Shown one piece after another: positions 6,584 through 13,444 of a DNA stretch of 13,444 nt. The stretch comes from an uncultured Ruminococcus sp. (lineage in GTDB: Bacteria; Bacillota; Clostridia; Oscillospirales; CAG-272). Location of the stretch: positions 1-13,444 of the forward strand of contig CADBTH010000004.1 of assembly GCA_902797495.1 (NCBI GenBank). The letters are read 5' to 3'. The notes below the pieces were generated by a model. It searched no databases, was not told where the DNA came from, and was given only the letters and a program-made list of their open reading frames with translations. How positions within the stretch are numbered: position 1 is the first letter of the stretch; every line of letters begins with the position of its first letter. The translations under genes were made by a program, and so were the position numbers.

Positions 6584-8206
6584 TCAGAAGCCGACCGATA
6601 CGGATCTGTTGTTGAATTTGAAATCTTTGTCGGACGAGGCTTCTTCAAAGTCGCACGCGTCCATGACGACGTCGCCGCCCTTCTCCATGCACCTCGTCAG
6701 CATCTTTCTCTGACATCTCTCGTAAAGATTTCTGACGAATCTCGCGTTGGAGAATTCCCTCGATCCGATGAACTCCTCCGGGATGGAAAGGAAATACTTC
6801 TTCGCCGCCGCTTCAAGCTCCGCGGTGTACCCGAACTCGTCTCCCGCCATCTTCATGAAGATCGCGAAGAGCTGCTCGCCGCTGTACGAATCGAAGACTA
6901 TCTTGTAAGGCATCCTGCTGTCGAGCCCGATATTCGCGCTCATCATCTCGTCCATTTCTTTTTCGTATCCCGCCATGATAACGACGAAATCGGAGCGGTG
7001 GTTCTCCATCTCAGACACGAGTACCGAGAGCGCCTCGTTGCCGAAGTCACGCGAGTCGCTGTCGGAAAAGCAGAGAGAATACGCCTCGTCGATGAACAGC
7101 ACGGAGCCGTACGCAGTCCTGCATATCTCCGAAGTCCTCGCCTCCGTTTCTCCTATGTGCTCGCCTATCAGCGCGCGTCCGGTGTACTCAAAGAACGAGC
7201 CGTTCTTCAGTATCCCGTACTCGCCGAGAGCTTCGCCGACGATACGCGCGGCGGTGGTCTTTCCCGTTCCGGGATTGCCGACGAACTTCATATGTATACA
7301 CGGCATCGCCGCGCCGCGGCGCGAGCGAAGATACTTTATCTGAGATACGATCTCCGAGATCTGCCTCTTGACGTTCTCCATTCCGATATACTCGTCGAAT
7401 GCGTCGAGCGGATCTCTTTTTCTTTCGCCGGGCACGGTGACCGCGTCGACGTCGTCCTTTCCGATGCGGCGGTCCTCTGTTCCGTCCTTCGCGCCGAGCA
7501 GGAGTTTGTTGAATATGACCTCGTCAATTACCTTTCTGACGGTGTCGAATCCGTAAAACTTTCCGTCCGACCTCTCTTCGTCTATCTTTTTTTCAAGCGA
7601 CGATGCGGCTTCTTCGTCGAGAACGAAGCCTTTTTTCCCGGCGACGGACGACGCGTATCTGAAGCAGTCGTCTGCCGTCAGAGGTCTGAAAGTCACGTCG
7701 GTCACGAACATGACGTCGTAGATCGCGTCGTGAACTTTCTTCATGACGCGCGGCTCGACCGGCGGTATTCTGAAAACGTAAACTGTCTTTTCGTCTTTTT
7801 TTCTGAGATTTATGAGCGTCCGTCTGAATTCGGGCATATTGAGCTTGCCGAGCCATTCGGAAATATCTATCCCGACGATCTCTCCGTCGACTGCGCGCAG
7901 GAACGGAACGCCCTGACCGTCGCTTCCGGTCACAACGATTCCTTTTTTGCCGAGATACTCTTCGGTGACAAGGACGTTTCTGTTTCCGCACTCCTCCATG
8001 AGCTCTTTCATGAGGCCGAGGCAGGTCGAGAATCCGCACCCCTGATCGATGGAAAAAATATAGTTTCTCAAAAACAGAGTATCCGGTATTTCGCGGTCGA
8101 TCACTCCCGGAATGACCGCGGCGAGTTCCCTCATCCGTTCCTTGAAGTCTTCCGCGCCGACGAGAGCCTCTATTTTCGACATCGTTTTCAGTTCGATATC
8201 AGCCAT
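6584..8206 (-). CDS. CbbX/SpoVK-type AAA+ ATPase with a degenerate first AAA module
   Basis: This 540-residue protein has two AAA-like modules. The second (about 265-525) is intact: Walker A GNPGTGKT (310-317), a central-pore segment YTGRALIGEHIGET (341-354), Walker B VLFIDEAYSL (369-378), sensor-1 region VVIMAGYEKEM, arginine-finger region GLDSRMP (427-433) and sensor-2 region NARFVRNLYER (487-497). This is the CbbX/CfxQ/SpoVK pattern of ATPases that remodel protein partners as hexamers. The first module (about 40-240) appears to keep the fold but has lost catalysis: SIDQGCGFST (52-61) stands where Walker A should be, without the lysine, and VGIDISEW replaces Walker B. A lid-like segment (PLTADDCFRYASSVAGKKG, then FDTVRKVIDEVI) follows. 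The start at 8206 is supported by GAGGAGAGG. The partner protein is unknown; sporulation is one possibility, from the SpoVK resemblance only. Confidence 0.85.
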   Translation of the reverse strand: MADIELKTMSKIEALVGAEDFKERMRELAAVIPGVIDREIPDTLFLRNYIFSIDQGCGFSTCLGLMKELMEECGNRNVLVTEEYLGKKGIVVTGSDGQGVPFLRAVDGEIVGIDISEWLGKLNMPEFRRTLINLRKKDEKTVYVFRIPPVEPRVMKKVHDAIYDVMFVTDVTFRPLTADDCFRYASSVAGKKGFVLDEEAASSLEKKIDEERSDGKFYGFDTVRKVIDEVIFNKLLLGAKDGTEDRRIGKDDVDAVTVPGERKRDPLDAFDEYIGMENVKRQISEIVSQIKYLRSRRGAAMPCIHMKFVGNPGTGKTTAARIVGEALGEYGILKNGSFFEYTGRALIGEHIGETEARTSEICRTAYGSVLFIDEAYSLCFSDSDSRDFGNEALSVLVSEMENHRSDFVVIMAGYEKEMDEMMSANIGLDSRMPYKIVFDSYSGEQLFAIFMKMAGDEFGYTAELEAAAKKYFLSIPEEFIGSREFSNARFVRNLYERCQRKMLTRCMEKGGDVVMDACDFEEASSDKDFKFNNRSVSVGF

Positions 8207-8213
8207 TGCAGAA

Positions 8214-8222
8214 CCTCTCCTC
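8214..8222 (-). promoter_or_regulatory. Ribosome binding site fixing the AAA+ ATPase start
   Basis: GAGGAGAGG lies 7 nt before the ATG at 8206, in the 17-nt gap after the pseudouridine synthase stop. It rules out the much longer frame that runs open to 8581 through the synthase gene. Confidence 0.75.
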
Positions 8223-8223
8223 T

Positions 8224-8853
8224 TCAAATCAATATATCCCTGAAGACGGACCACGGGTATCTGTCCGTATCGGGGAGCGCGCATATCTCGGCGGGCGTAT
8301 CCGATCCGTTCGGGATAACTATCTTTCTCAGAAACAGAGCGATCGGACATCCGTCGGACGCGCCGTATTTGCCGTCGCCGACTATCGGATGGCGTCTCGA
8401 CGAAAACTGAACTCTTATCTGGTGGCTTCTCCCCGTTCCGAGCTTCACCGAAACGAGGGACAGTCCGTCCGCCGCCGCGAGGGTCGTAAACGACAGAGCG
8501 GCTTCCTTCACTCCGCGCCTCATTCTTTTGACGACGTAGCTCTTGTTCGTTCTCGAATCCTTGAAAAGAAGGTCGCGCCACTCTCCGCTCCCGTCGGTCG
8601 TTCCGTGAACTACCGCGATATATTCTTTTTCGAACGCGCCGCTCGCCGACAGGCGCGCCGCCGCAGCTGGGCTGAAGGCATATACCATCGCGCCGCCTAC
8701 GGCGCGGTCGAGTCTGTGGACGGGATAAACTTTTCGCGAGAGCTGACGCGACAAAAGAGTTACCGCGTTTTCCTCCGTCGCGCTCTCCTCGGAAAGAACT
8801 CCGGCGGGTTTCAGCGCGACTGCGAAATCTCCGCCGTCATACAGTATCTTCAT
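8224..8853 (-). CDS. RluA-family RNA pseudouridine synthase
   Basis: The enzyme isomerises specific uridines in rRNA or tRNA to pseudouridine. The 209-residue catalytic domain has the RluA-family motif HRLDR (47-51) with catalytic D49, the KEYIAVV segment (77-83, usual K-x-Y) and GRSHQIRVQF (141-150). It begins directly with the family's first strand (KILYDGGDFAVALKPAGV) and has no S4 RNA-binding domain, as in the short RluA/RluC-relative type. The target site cannot be deduced. The ATG at 8853 lies 17 nt inside the end of the preceding small gene, so it is probably read by translational coupling; its own ribosome site (GGGCGGA) is weak. A GTG at 8874 would add seven residues but has no ribosome site. 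Confidence 0.9.
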   Translation of the reverse strand: MKILYDGGDFAVALKPAGVLSEESATEENAVTLLSRQLSRKVYPVHRLDRAVGGAMVYAFSPAAAARLSASGAFEKEYIAVVHGTTDGSGEWRDLLFKDSRTNKSYVVKRMRRGVKEAALSFTTLAAADGLSLVSVKLGTGRSHQIRVQFSSRRHPIVGDGKYGASDGCPIALFLRKIVIPNGSDTPAEICALPDTDRYPWSVFRDILI

Positions 8854-9031
8854 CGTGCGAATCCGCCCGCTCACAGTCGGGACTGTATAAAACGTCGTAT
8901 CGGAGCCCCTCGCCGTAGACCTTTGCGGAACCGACGTTCCTGCCGTACAGCGCGTCGCGGTCGATCCGGTCGCCGTAGAGCGACCCGTCGTCGATACCGG
9001 AACGGTAAACGAGCTTTTTATTCACTTTCAT
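8837..9031 (-). CDS. Small protein of unknown function, first gene of the operon
   Basis: This 64-residue reading frame uses the same C/G-ending codons as its neighbours, starts at an ATG about 53 nt below a good promoter, and overlaps the start of the pseudouridine synthase by 17 nt, all of which favour a real gene. The protein is hydrophilic, has no signal peptide or membrane segment, and contains three (L/V)YG units 10-11 residues apart (SLYGDR, ALYGRN, KVYGEG), suggesting short beta-strands. Its last 12 residues are acidic (ERADSHDEDTV). Possible ribosome sites are GGAG and AGAG in the stretch GGAGAAGAG upstream. A GTG at 9052 with AAGGTGG ahead is an alternative start adding seven residues. 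I do not recognise the family and assign no function. Confidence 0.6.
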   Translation of the reverse strand: MKVNKKLVYRSGIDDGSLYGDRIDRDALYGRNVGSAKVYGEGLRYDVLYSPDCERADSHDEDTV

Positions 9032-9090
9032 GTCGCAGCTCTTCTCCGTCACGGCGAAGCCACCTTCCCGATTTTTAATATTATTAGTAT

Positions 9091-9119
9091 ATTATATCAT
9101 ATAAAAAAGTATCTTTCAA
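9091..9119 (-). promoter_or_regulatory. Vegetative (sigma-A type) promoter of the seven-gene operon
   Basis: On the minus strand TTGAAA (9119-9114) and a perfect TATAAT (9096-9091) are separated by exactly 17 nt, in an AT-rich block that stands out from the GC-rich surroundings. The expected start is near 9084, giving a leader of about 50 nt to the small first gene. No hairpin or riboswitch is apparent in that leader. Confidence 0.85.
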
Positions 9120-9160
9120 GACGGGCGGCTCTTTTTTTCAACATTTCAGCCGATTTGTTT

Positions 9161-9191
9161 TGAATAAGGACCTCGCCTTATGACGACAATA
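9161..9191 (+). promoter_or_regulatory. Possible forespore sigma (sigma-G/F) promoter for the germination gene
   Basis: TGAATA (9161-9166) matches the -35 of sigma-G promoters as known from Bacillus subtilis. GACAATA at 9185-9191, 18 nt further, is a partial match to the -10 CATACTA type. No vegetative promoter is evident for this gene. The leader to the ATG would be about 20 nt. The match is suggestive only. Confidence 0.4.
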
Positions 9192-9217
9192 CTGTAACTA
9201 CGTTTTCAGAGGTAAAG

Positions 9218-10612
9218 ATGAATACACTTACCGGTAATTACGCCGAGGACGTCGCCGCGCTCGACTCCGTTCTCATGAGCTCTGAGAGCTTCGATCTTTT
9301 GAAGCGCGAGTGCGCGTTCGCCTCGACGGAGGAGACTTTTTTCTATATCGAAGGATTCGTCGCGGGAGAGATGATGCAGAAGCTGATGACGTATATGGCG
9401 GAGGCTGAGTCGATCGGCGGCGCAGCCGATTTTTCGTCCTCTCTCCCCGCTGTCGAAGCCTCGGTCTCAAACGACGTCGACGAGCTCTCCTTCGCCGTTC
9501 TTTCGGGAAAGAGCGTAATGCTCGCAAAGCCGTTCGGCGCGTACGCCGTGATAATCGATTCGAGAAGCTACCCCGCAAGAGAAGGGACGGAGCCCGAAAA
9601 CGACCGCGTCCTGCGCGGAAGCCGCGACGGATTCGTAGAGACGCTCCTCTTCAACACCGCGATGGTCAGAAGAAGGATAAGAAGCCCTATGATGCGAGTC
9701 GAGTACGCGAGGGCGGGGAGCGTCACGAGGTGCGACGTCGCGCTTTGCTATATGGCTGACAGAGTCGACTCTGCGACGCTTGAAAAGCTGCGAGCCGCGC
9801 TCTCCGATCTCGGCACTTCCTCGGTCGTCCTCGGCCACGAGAGCGTCGCGGAATGTCTTGTCAGAAAACGCTGGTACGACCCGTTCCCGAAGTTCCGTCT
9901 GACGGAGCGCCCCGACGTCGCGGCGGCGTCCGTGCTCGAGGGGAGCGTCGTGCTCCTCGTCGACAACAGTCCCGAGGCGATCCTCTTCCCGACGTCGATC
10001 TTCGACTTTCTCCAGGAAGCGGACGACTTTTACTTTCCTCCGTTCACGGGAACGTATCTTCGCGTCGTGCGCCACATAGTTTTTCTTCTGTCGATAATTC
10101 TCGTTCCCCTCTGGTACCTCGCCGTCATGAACTCAGCCGTCCTTCCGGACTGGCTCTCTTTCTGCGTGCCGGACGACCCCGGAGAGATACCGATAATAAT
10201 ACAGCTCTTTCTCGTCGAGTTCTCGCTCGACGGGCTGAAGCTCGCGTATCTGAATACGCCCGACACCCTCTCGAGCTCCGTTTCGGTAGTCGGGGGACTT
10301 CTTCTCGGCGACTTTGCCGTAAAGGTCGGATGGCTCTCGCCCGACGTCATCCTCTATATGGCGTTCGCCTCCGTCGCAAACTACACGCAGTCGAGCTACG
10401 AGCTCGGCTACGCCTTCAAATATCTCAGAATGATCACCCTCGCCCTGACAGCCATAGGCGGCGTGTGGGGCTTCGCGGCGGGCATAGTATCCGGTATCGC
10501 GCTCGTCGGCGTGAACCGCACGTTCGGAGGAAAGAGCTACCTATATCCCCTGATCCCGTTCAACGGCACCGCCCTCAAGCGTCTCCTGTTCCGCCCGAAA
10601 AAGTTCGACTGA
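9218..10612 (+). CDS. GerA-family spore protein, closest to SpoVAF
   Basis: This 464-residue membrane protein belongs to the spore germinant receptor A-subunit family. The soluble N-terminal half has the family motifs ENDRVLRGSRDGFVETLLFN (127-146) and RRRI (151-154), followed by VDNSPEAILFPTSIFDFLQE (248-267). The C-terminal half has about five membrane segments (roughly 285-305, 323-345, 352-370, 374-390 and 404-432). The segment YMAFASVANYTQSSYELGYA (380-399) resembles the ATPSYEL region of SpoVAF more than GerAA. No gerAB- or gerAC-like gene stands beside it, which also fits SpoVAF, described in Bacillus as an accessory that helps germination signalling in the spore inner membrane. AGAGG lies five nt before the ATG. 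The gene is monocistronic between a divergent promoter region and a terminator. It implies that the organism forms spores. Confidence 0.85.
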   Translation: MNTLTGNYAEDVAALDSVLMSSESFDLLKRECAFASTEETFFYIEGFVAGEMMQKLMTYMAEAESIGGAADFSSSLPAVEASVSNDVDELSFAVLSGKSVMLAKPFGAYAVIIDSRSYPAREGTEPENDRVLRGSRDGFVETLLFNTAMVRRRIRSPMMRVEYARAGSVTRCDVALCYMADRVDSATLEKLRAALSDLGTSSVVLGHESVAECLVRKRWYDPFPKFRLTERPDVAAASVLEGSVVLLVDNSPEAILFPTSIFDFLQEADDFYFPPFTGTYLRVVRHIVFLLSIILVPLWYLAVMNSAVLPDWLSFCVPDDPGEIPIIIQLFLVEFSLDGLKLAYLNTPDTLSSSVSVVGGLLLGDFAVKVGWLSPDVILYMAFASVANYTQSSYELGYAFKYLRMITLALTAIGGVWGFAAGIVSGIALVGVNRTFGGKSYLYPLIPFNGTALKRLLFRPKKFD

Positions 10613-10655
10613 ATAAATACAGAGCGTTTCCGAGGAAACGCTCTGTATTTATTCA
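10610..10655. terminator. Bidirectional terminator formed by a 46-nt perfect inverted repeat
   Basis: Two perfectly complementary 21-nt arms (10610-10630 and 10635-10655) enclose the loop CGAG. The inner part is the GC-richer AGAGCGTTTC/GAAACGCTCT; the outer part is A/T-rich, so each strand ends in a T-rich arm (GTATTTATT). The outermost three bases on each side are the TGA stop codons of the two converging genes. Confidence 0.92.
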
Positions 10656-12782
10656 CACTATTTCAAATCTTTCTTCGTTGCCCGTCGTGGAATCCGGGCC
10701 TATAAAGAGCACGATCTCGCCCGGCTCGACAGTATCCTTCATATCGAGACCGATAAACGAGAAATCGTCCGCGGTAAAGGTGAAGGAAACCTTCTTTTCT
10801 TCGTGAGGCGCGAGAGACACTTTTTCAAATCCGCAAAGTCTGCGCTCGGGAGTCTCGACGGAGCTGACAACGTCGCAAAAGTACGCCTGAACGACCTCCT
10901 TCACCGCAACGTCGGAGTCGTTTCTGACCGTGACGGAGGCGGTGATGTCGTCGTCATGCATCGCCAGAGTCTTCTTGTCGAGCTTGACCTCCGTGTATTC
11001 GACCTTTCCGTACGTCAGACCGTGACCGAACGGATAGAGCGGAGTAGTGTCGCAATCGCGGTAGCGGCTGCGCACGTCCGGTCTCCATCTCGGTCTGCCT
11101 CCGGGAAGGTTGGCGTAGTAGAACGGGAGCTGACCCGTGTGTCGAGGGAACGTCACGGGAAGACGTCCGCTCGGGGATACTTCGCCGAGAAGGATATTCT
11201 TCACGGCGTTGCCGAGCTCAACTCCGCCCTGCCATCCGAGAAGAACGGCGTTCGAGGAGGAGTCGACGTCAGTCAGAGCGAGGGGCCTTGCGCACAGAAC
11301 GACCGTGACGAGAGGCTTTCTCAGAGACGAGAGAAGTCTCAGATAATCGCTCTGAGGAGAGCCGAGCGAGAGGTCGACTCTTCCGCCTCCCTCGCCGGCC
11401 CACTGGCAGGGCTCGCCGCATACGTAGATTATCCCGTCGCAGGAAGCCGCGAGACGTCCCGCCGCCTTCATGCCGGAGCGGTCGTTTCCTTCGCAGTCGC
11501 ACCCCTTGAGATACTCGACCGAGATACCCTCTTCAGCCTCGAGCGCTTCTTTTACCGTAACGACAGTCGCGGGGTCTCCGCGGCCGCCCCATATGCCCAT
11601 GTTCTCGAACTTCGCGTCCGCAAGAGGCCCGGTCAGAAGATACTTCTTCCCTCTTTCGAGCGGAAGAGTTCCGTCCTCGTTCTTGAGAAGGACCATGCAG
11701 TTTTCCGCGAGAGTTCTCGACGCCGCGCGGTTTTCCGGTGTGAGGAAGTATTTTTCGTTGTCTTCCTCGCGGTACGGGTTTTCAAACAGACCGAGAGCTA
11801 TCTTCGTGCAGAGCACGCGGAGGACCGCCTCGTCTACGTATTTTTCAAATTCGGGGTCTTCTTTTACGATCTCTTCAAGATACTTGTCGTAAGCGGCGGA
11901 ATGCATATCCATGTCGCACCCCGCGCTCATCGCGAGACGCGCCGCGTCTTTTTCGTCCTTTACGACTCCGTGGTAGGTCAGCTCCGATACGGACTGCCAG
12001 TCGGAGACGACCATTCCCTCGAATCCCCACTTTTCGCGGAGAAGCTCGGTCAGATAGTAGCGGCTTCCGGTCACGGGCACGCCGTTGAGCGAGTTGAAAG
12101 AGCTCATGCAGGTCATGGCTCCCGCCTCGAGCGCGGCTTTGTATACGGGGAGATATTCTCCGTAGAGAGTCCTCTCGCCGACATCGCACGACTCGTAGTC
12201 GCGCCCCGCCTCGGAAAGTCCGTATCCGCAGTAATGCTTGAAGCAGGCGGCGGCGTAGGGATGACCGGTCTCGGGATTTATCGACTGGAATCCGCGTACT
12301 CTCGCCGCGGCGACCTTAGAGCCGTAGAACTTGTCTTCTCCCGCGCCTTCAGCCATTCTGCCCCATCTCGCGTCGCGCGCGATATCGATCATGGGCGAAT
12401 AGATCCAGTTGATGCCCTCGCGGTACGCCTCGGACGCCGCGACTCTCTCGGCTCCCTCGATCAGTTCAAGGTCGAACGACGCGGAGCCTGCGAGCGGCGC
12501 CGGGAAAAGAGTTCTGTCGCCGTGAACGACGTCGTGACCGATAAGAAGCGGTATTCCGAGCCTCGTCTCCTCGACGGCGATGCGCTGCATCTCGTTCGCA
12601 GTTTTTACGTTCGGCACGTTCAGCAGAGCGCCGATCTTTCCGGCTCTCATCTCGTCCATATTGAGCTGGCTCATCGATCCGTAGAGCACCGTCTGACCGA
12701 TCTTCTCGGAGAGGGTCATCTTTGCGAGGATCTCCTTCGCCTTTTCCATATAGGGGGAGGTGTGAAATATATTCTTCTCCAT
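10653..12782 (-). CDS. Glycoside hydrolase family 3 beta-glycosidase (BglX-like), cytoplasmic
   Basis: GH3 enzymes remove terminal beta-linked sugars with retention. The 709-residue protein has the three usual domains: a barrel (about 15-340), with the conserved GHDVVHG (82-88), GRMAEGAGED (141-150) and KHYCGYG (182-188) and nucleophile D261 in VVSDWQS; an alpha/beta sandwich (about 355-560), where E464 in QWAGEGGGRVDL is the likely acid/base residue; and a C-terminal fibronectin-III-like domain (about 595-705, with VKEVVQAYFCD and ERRLCGFEKV). It has no signal peptide, so it works on imported sugars or glycosides. Beta-glucosidase is most likely, but beta-xylosidase or another specificity cannot be excluded. 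The start is separated from the MATE stop by a single nucleotide and has no clear ribosome site, so translation is probably coupled. Its stop codon is built into the terminator palindrome. Confidence 0.92.
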   Translation of the reverse strand: MEKNIFHTSPYMEKAKEILAKMTLSEKIGQTVLYGSMSQLNMDEMRAGKIGALLNVPNVKTANEMQRIAVEETRLGIPLLIGHDVVHGDRTLFPAPLAGSASFDLELIEGAERVAASEAYREGINWIYSPMIDIARDARWGRMAEGAGEDKFYGSKVAAARVRGFQSINPETGHPYAAACFKHYCGYGLSEAGRDYESCDVGERTLYGEYLPVYKAALEAGAMTCMSSFNSLNGVPVTGSRYYLTELLREKWGFEGMVVSDWQSVSELTYHGVVKDEKDAARLAMSAGCDMDMHSAAYDKYLEEIVKEDPEFEKYVDEAVLRVLCTKIALGLFENPYREEDNEKYFLTPENRAASRTLAENCMVLLKNEDGTLPLERGKKYLLTGPLADAKFENMGIWGGRGDPATVVTVKEALEAEEGISVEYLKGCDCEGNDRSGMKAAGRLAASCDGIIYVCGEPCQWAGEGGGRVDLSLGSPQSDYLRLLSSLRKPLVTVVLCARPLALTDVDSSSNAVLLGWQGGVELGNAVKNILLGEVSPSGRLPVTFPRHTGQLPFYYANLPGGRPRWRPDVRSRYRDCDTTPLYPFGHGLTYGKVEYTEVKLDKKTLAMHDDDITASVTVRNDSDVAVKEVVQAYFCDVVSSVETPERRLCGFEKVSLAPHEEKKVSFTFTADDFSFIGLDMKDTVEPGEIVLFIGPDSTTGNEERFEIV

Positions 12783-12783
12783 T

Positions 12784-13444
12784 TCAGATACCGTTCGCTG
12801 TCGAAGCGGCCTTTCTTTTCATGATTTTTTTCTTGATTATGAGGTACGCCGCAAACTCGGCGGCGATAGTTATGCACCAGGACACGGGATAAGAGAGGAA
12901 CAGCACGGCGGGGTCGCGGTTCGCCGCGAACACGGTGAATATCCATATGAGTCTGGATCCGCACGCGCCGGCGAGAGAGATGACCATCGGTACGAAAGAC
13001 GCCCCCATCCCGCGCAGAAATCCCGTGAAGCAGTCCATTATGCCGCAGGTGAAATAAGTCGTGCAGATGACCGACATCCTTATGACCCCGTACTCGACCG
13101 CCTCCTTCGAGGACGGAATGTAGATACCGAGCAACGGGCGCGCGAAGGCGTACGCGGCAAATCCGAGGATAAGCCCCGTCGCGGCGGAATAAGAGATGCA
13201 TATGACGGCTATCTTCCTGATCTTTTCGGGTCTGCCCGCGCCTATATGCTGACCGACGAAAGTTATCGCCGCATGATAGAAGGAGTACATCGCTATGTAT
13301 ATGAACCCCTCGAGATTCTGTGCCGCGGAGTTTCCCGTGACGAAGACGTGTCCGAACGAGTTTACCGACGACTGGATGACCATGTTGGAAAATGAGAATA
13401 TGGTCCCTCCGAGCCCGGCGGGAATGCCGATCTTCATCATCGTC
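12784..13444 (-). CDS. MATE-family efflux transporter, C-terminal half (cut by the window edge)
   Basis: The frame is open through the right edge of the window, so the first part of the gene is missing; about 219 residues are visible, against about 450 for the family. The visible part begins with the start of the second half-repeat (MKIGIPAGLGGTIFSFSNMV, then QSSVNSFG), continues with FVGQHIGAGRPEKIRK, which is highly typical of MATE proteins, and has five or six hydrophobic segments and a basic tail (KKKIMKRK). MATE proteins export cations, drugs or metabolites by sodium or proton antiport. The ATG at 13440 is internal and is not the true start. The next gene, the GH3 enzyme, follows with a 1-nt gap, so the two form one transcript. 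Confidence 0.9.
   Translation of the reverse strand, partial: TMMKIGIPAGLGGTIFSFSNMVIQSSVNSFGHVFVTGNSAAQNLEGFIYIAMYSFYHAAITFVGQHIGAGRPEKIRKIAVICISYSAATGLILGFAAYAFARPLLGIYIPSSKEAVEYGVIRMSVICTTYFTCGIMDCFTGFLRGMGASFVPMVISLAGACGSRLIWIFTVFAANRDPAVLFLSYPVSWCITIAAEFAAYLIIKKKIMKRKAASTANGI

Noticed and set aside
8224..8581. The AAA+ gene's frame stays open upstream to 8581, which would give a 665-residue protein
   Set aside because: The extension lies inside the pseudouridine synthase gene, is arginine/serine-rich and has no family match. The start at 8206 has a good ribosome site.
1..13444. CRISPR array, tRNA, rRNA, insertion sequences, tandem repeats
   Set aside because: No regularly spaced direct repeats, no cloverleaf-like or rRNA-like stretch and no transposase were found by eye. 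Almost all sequence is accounted for by coding genes.

Overview
The window looks like a stretch of a mid-to-high-GC, spore-forming Clostridia-type (Firmicutes) chromosome, probably gut-associated. The evidence is purine-rich Shine-Dalgarno sites in front of most genes, an orphan GerA-family (SpoVAF-like) germination protein, an anaerobe-type formate-tetrahydrofolate ligase, short intergenic gaps and a strong bias to C/G at third codon positions. No species can be named from the sequence alone. No rRNA, tRNA, CRISPR array, insertion sequence or phage gene is visible.

Layout. (1) Positions 1-983, plus strand: the last codons of a truncated gene, a GNAT acetyltransferase overlapping it by ATGA, and a SWIM zinc-finger protein. 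This kilobase is visibly more AT-rich than the rest and uses different codons. (2) 984-1151: an intergenic stretch with a small stem-loop and a strong 15-bp hairpin, the likely terminator of the long minus-strand operon. (3) 1152-9031, minus strand: a tight seven-gene run, read from right to left as a 64-residue unknown protein, an RluA-type pseudouridine synthase, a two-module AAA+ ATPase with a decayed first module, serine O-acetyltransferase (CysE), IMP dehydrogenase (GuaB), formate-tetrahydrofolate ligase (Fhs) and a D,D-carboxypeptidase lipoprotein. Gaps are 17-25 nt, except for a 17-nt overlap at the first junction. A TTGAAA-17-TATAAT promoter lies upstream at 9091-9119. (4) 9218-10612, plus strand: the SpoVAF-like membrane protein, transcribed divergently, possibly from a sporulation-sigma promoter. 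(5) 10610-10655: a 46-nt perfect inverted repeat whose two ends are the stop codons of the converging genes. (6) 10653-13444, minus strand: a GH3 beta-glycosidase coupled to an upstream MATE transporter whose 5' part lies outside the window.

How the genes work together: guaB, fhs and cysE link purine synthesis, one-carbon folate chemistry and serine/cysteine metabolism. The rRNA/tRNA-modifying RluA enzyme, the AAA+ protein and the cell-wall carboxypeptidase look like co-transcribed housekeeping functions. The GH3/MATE pair suggests intracellular glycoside hydrolysis coupled to export of a small molecule.

No clear new defence or mobile system is visible. The points most worth a second look are the IMP dehydrogenase, which closely resembles the enzyme of the protozoan Tritrichomonas foetus, the AAA+ protein with a dead N-terminal module, the uncharacterised small protein heading the operon, the stop-codon-to-stop-codon terminator palindrome, and the composition break near 1 kb.
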